14,685 bases of DNA from Deferribacteraceae bacterium. Lineage in GTDB: Bacteria > Chrysiogenota > Deferribacteres > Deferribacterales > JAISNW01. The notes beneath the pieces are model-generated. The model searched no databases and was not told the origin of the DNA. It was given only the letters and a program-made list of their open reading frames with translations. The stretch is from positions 1 through 14,685 of the forward strand of contig JAISNW010000097.1 of assembly GCA_031276055.1 (NCBI GenBank), given 5' to 3'. A program made the position numbers and the translations under genes. Within the stretch, counting starts at the first letter, position 1. Every line of letters begins with the position of its first letter. Below, one piece after another: positions 13,277 through 14,685 of the stretch.

Positions 13277-14685
13277 ATGAAAAGTGTAAAAAAAATAACA
13301 ACTTTAAGATACCCATATAAAACGAGCGGAACGTGGAGGGGGTTCTCCCTCTTTGAACTTGCAGTGGTTCTTGTGGTTATGGGGTTAATCGCAGCTGTTG
13401 CTGCGCGGGTTATCCCCGCCTTAAATATGCAGAACCGCGCTATAGAGATCGGTTCTGAACTTCGCAACTATGCAGAATCGGTTTTAGGCAGGGCGGAGGC
13501 GGAGCGTTACTTTTTAGCTCCCGGCCCTGACAACTTCACACCTTTCCCCCACTACATCAACTATGCAAATTCTGTAGGCATTCCCTGGGGCTATCTCCCC
13601 ACCCGAGATTTAATATCCAGCGGCGGGCTCTGCAACATTGATCCAGCCCAGAAGATAGCTATAGTCTACTGTAAAAGCACACTTGATAACTGCACCAAAG
13701 CAAGCGAGGTGGCAAGTTTTGTGGAGGATGTCGCTCTGGTTCTCTTCTCCTCTGATAAAGCGTTCAAGGAGCGGGTTAAGTTCTATGTAAAAGACGTCCC
13801 CCTAAATGCGAACTACTCTATGAATGTAGATAGAGCTGTCAGCGCCGCTGGCGCGTTTACACTCACCTATCAAAACTTTACGCAAGACTATAACGCCATT
13901 ATAATGAAGATCGCCGCCGCAGGCTCAGGCGACCCTATGGATGAAACGGTGTTAGACTACACCTATCAAGAGATCTGGGATAAAGTGGGCTGCCCTGCCG
14001 TAAACTCCGTCACACAGGGGGATGTGCTCTCTGTCCGTGTTGCAAATTACGCCGTTGTAGATATGATCTATGACTTTGTGCCGATCCCATTGAATTTTCT
14101 AGACACACCGGGGGCGGAATACTGCTTTGAGAGCTATGAGGGGTTCACTACCGACTTCGGACTTGCGAAAACTTATGAACGGGATGTTTGGGACGGCGCA
14201 GAAAGCAATTATAATTCCTCCGATACCGGCTATGGCGCCGGCGGCGGGGTGGCAACATCAGGAATTGCTTTCAACGCATCTGATTCCAATTACTGCAACC
14301 GCGCCAACAACAGAATTCCCACTGTAACGAGCTGCAACGGTTCTCGTATGGAAGTTAATTGGATGCAGGCAGGTATTACCTTCCCCAAATGGTATAAAGA
14401 CGATCACCAACCTGTTTATTGGTATAATTCTGACGGCTCTAGGATTGATGATAGAAGCAAACTCCCCACCGGCGGCGCCACAAGCACAGAGCAAAAGAAC
14501 ACCGCCTATCCTTATGGCGTTATGAAGTGGTTTTTCTGCGGCGGCAACGGCGCTTGGGATAGGATAGATATTGGCGGAACACAAGCTCTTACAGACTATC
14601 AGGTGAGGCTGCGTCCGGGGTACCGCGGCACGGATAAGTCCAACTGGTATAGAATCAATAACCGCGCCTTCAAGGCTTACGCCCG
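13277..14685 (+). CDS. Long prepilin-like protein C, cut by the window end
   Basis: The frame is open from ATG 13277 (GGAGGG at 13265-13270, 6-base spacing) to the last base, giving at least 469 residues and no stop. The leader is long, 22 residues ending TWRG, followed by FSLFELAVVLVVMGLIAAV with Glu5 present (residue 27). The body again shows the shared modules: IAIVYC with C132, then C139, then VEDVALVLFSS, and YTYQEIWDKVGC ending in C239. Later it has PVYWY, resembling PVYWC in protein A, within a Gly-, Asn- and Tyr-rich region containing a Gly run and several cysteines. It is the third gene of a tight operon with A and B (13 bases after B) and probably belongs to the same filament or tip complex. 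Its C-terminus and anything downstream are outside the window. Confidence 0.76.
   Translation, partial: MKSVKKITTLRYPYKTSGTWRGFSLFELAVVLVVMGLIAAVAARVIPALNMQNRAIEIGSELRNYAESVLGRAEAERYFLAPGPDNFTPFPHYINYANSVGIPWGYLPTRDLISSGGLCNIDPAQKIAIVYCKSTLDNCTKASEVASFVEDVALVLFSSDKAFKERVKFYVKDVPLNANYSMNVDRAVSAAGAFTLTYQNFTQDYNAIIMKIAAAGSGDPMDETVLDYTYQEIWDKVGCPAVNSVTQGDVLSVRVANYAVVDMIYDFVPIPLNFLDTPGAEYCFESYEGFTTDFGLAKTYERDVWDGAESNYNSSDTGYGAGGGVATSGIAFNASDSNYCNRANNRIPTVTSCNGSRMEVNWMQAGITFPKWYKDDHQPVYWYNSDGSRIDDRSKLPTGGATSTEQKNTAYPYGVMKWFFCGGNGAWDRIDIGGTQALTDYQVRLRPGYRGTDKSNWYRINNRAFKAYA

Noticed and set aside
14258..14584. Minus-strand open frame of 108 codons opposite prepilin C, and similar minus-strand frames elsewhere
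   Set aside because: They are antisense to well-supported genes and show no recognisable protein family or ribosome binding site.
1..14685. tRNA, rRNA or CRISPR array
   Set aside because: I saw no cloverleaf-like sequence, rRNA motif or regularly spaced repeats on either strand.

Overview
The window appears to come from a Gram-negative bacterium. It encodes periplasmic and inner-membrane iron-uptake proteins with signal peptides, and prepilin-type proteins. I cannot name the species. The long cysteine-paired prepilins recall genes I associate with Desulfobacterota or Deferribacterota genomes, while the iron locus has the gene order known from Campylobacter; the lineage is therefore an inference only. 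All intact genes lie on the + strand. The only minus-strand gene trace is a dead PIN-domain gene.

Region 1 (1-1535) looks like a decayed accessory patch. It begins inside a gene whose product fuses the end of an N6-adenine DNA methylase to a type I-like specificity (target recognition) domain. Next come a short IS30-type transposase remnant and, on the minus strand, a VapC/PIN-type toxin relic that still has its ribosome binding site and two of its acidic residues but has in-frame stops. This patch is visibly more AT-rich than the genes to its right.

Region 2 (1578-3263) is a single c-di-GMP gene with PAS, degenerate GGDEF and intact EAL domains. It is most likely a phosphodiesterase.

Region 3 (3327-10500) is an iron-acquisition operon. 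A sigma70-like promoter precedes genes for an FTR1-type permease, a P19/FetP periplasmic iron/copper protein, a membrane protein with a five-cysteine DUF2318-type domain, two MacB/FtsX-like ABC permeases and a LolD/MacB-like ATPase. The last gene encodes a small protein with two CCG cysteine repeats (HdrB-like). The first six genes match the order of the Campylobacter jejuni Cj1658-Cj1663 locus. The CCG protein sits where that locus has thioredoxin-like genes. A 13-bp GC-rich perfect hairpin separates the FTR1-P19 pair from the DUF2318-ABC part.

Region 4 (10520-14685) has its own promoter and three tightly packed genes for very long prepilin-like proteins (438, 438 and at least 469 residues, the last cut by the window end). 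All three carry a type IV prepilin N-terminus. They also share a hidden module order: a strand ending in Cys, a second Cys 5-8 residues on, then a helix ending in Cys 67-107 residues after the first. The middle protein lacks the usual Glu5. They may form a minor-pilin or pseudopilin tip complex or a pilus-borne adhesin. This trio is the least explained part of the window.
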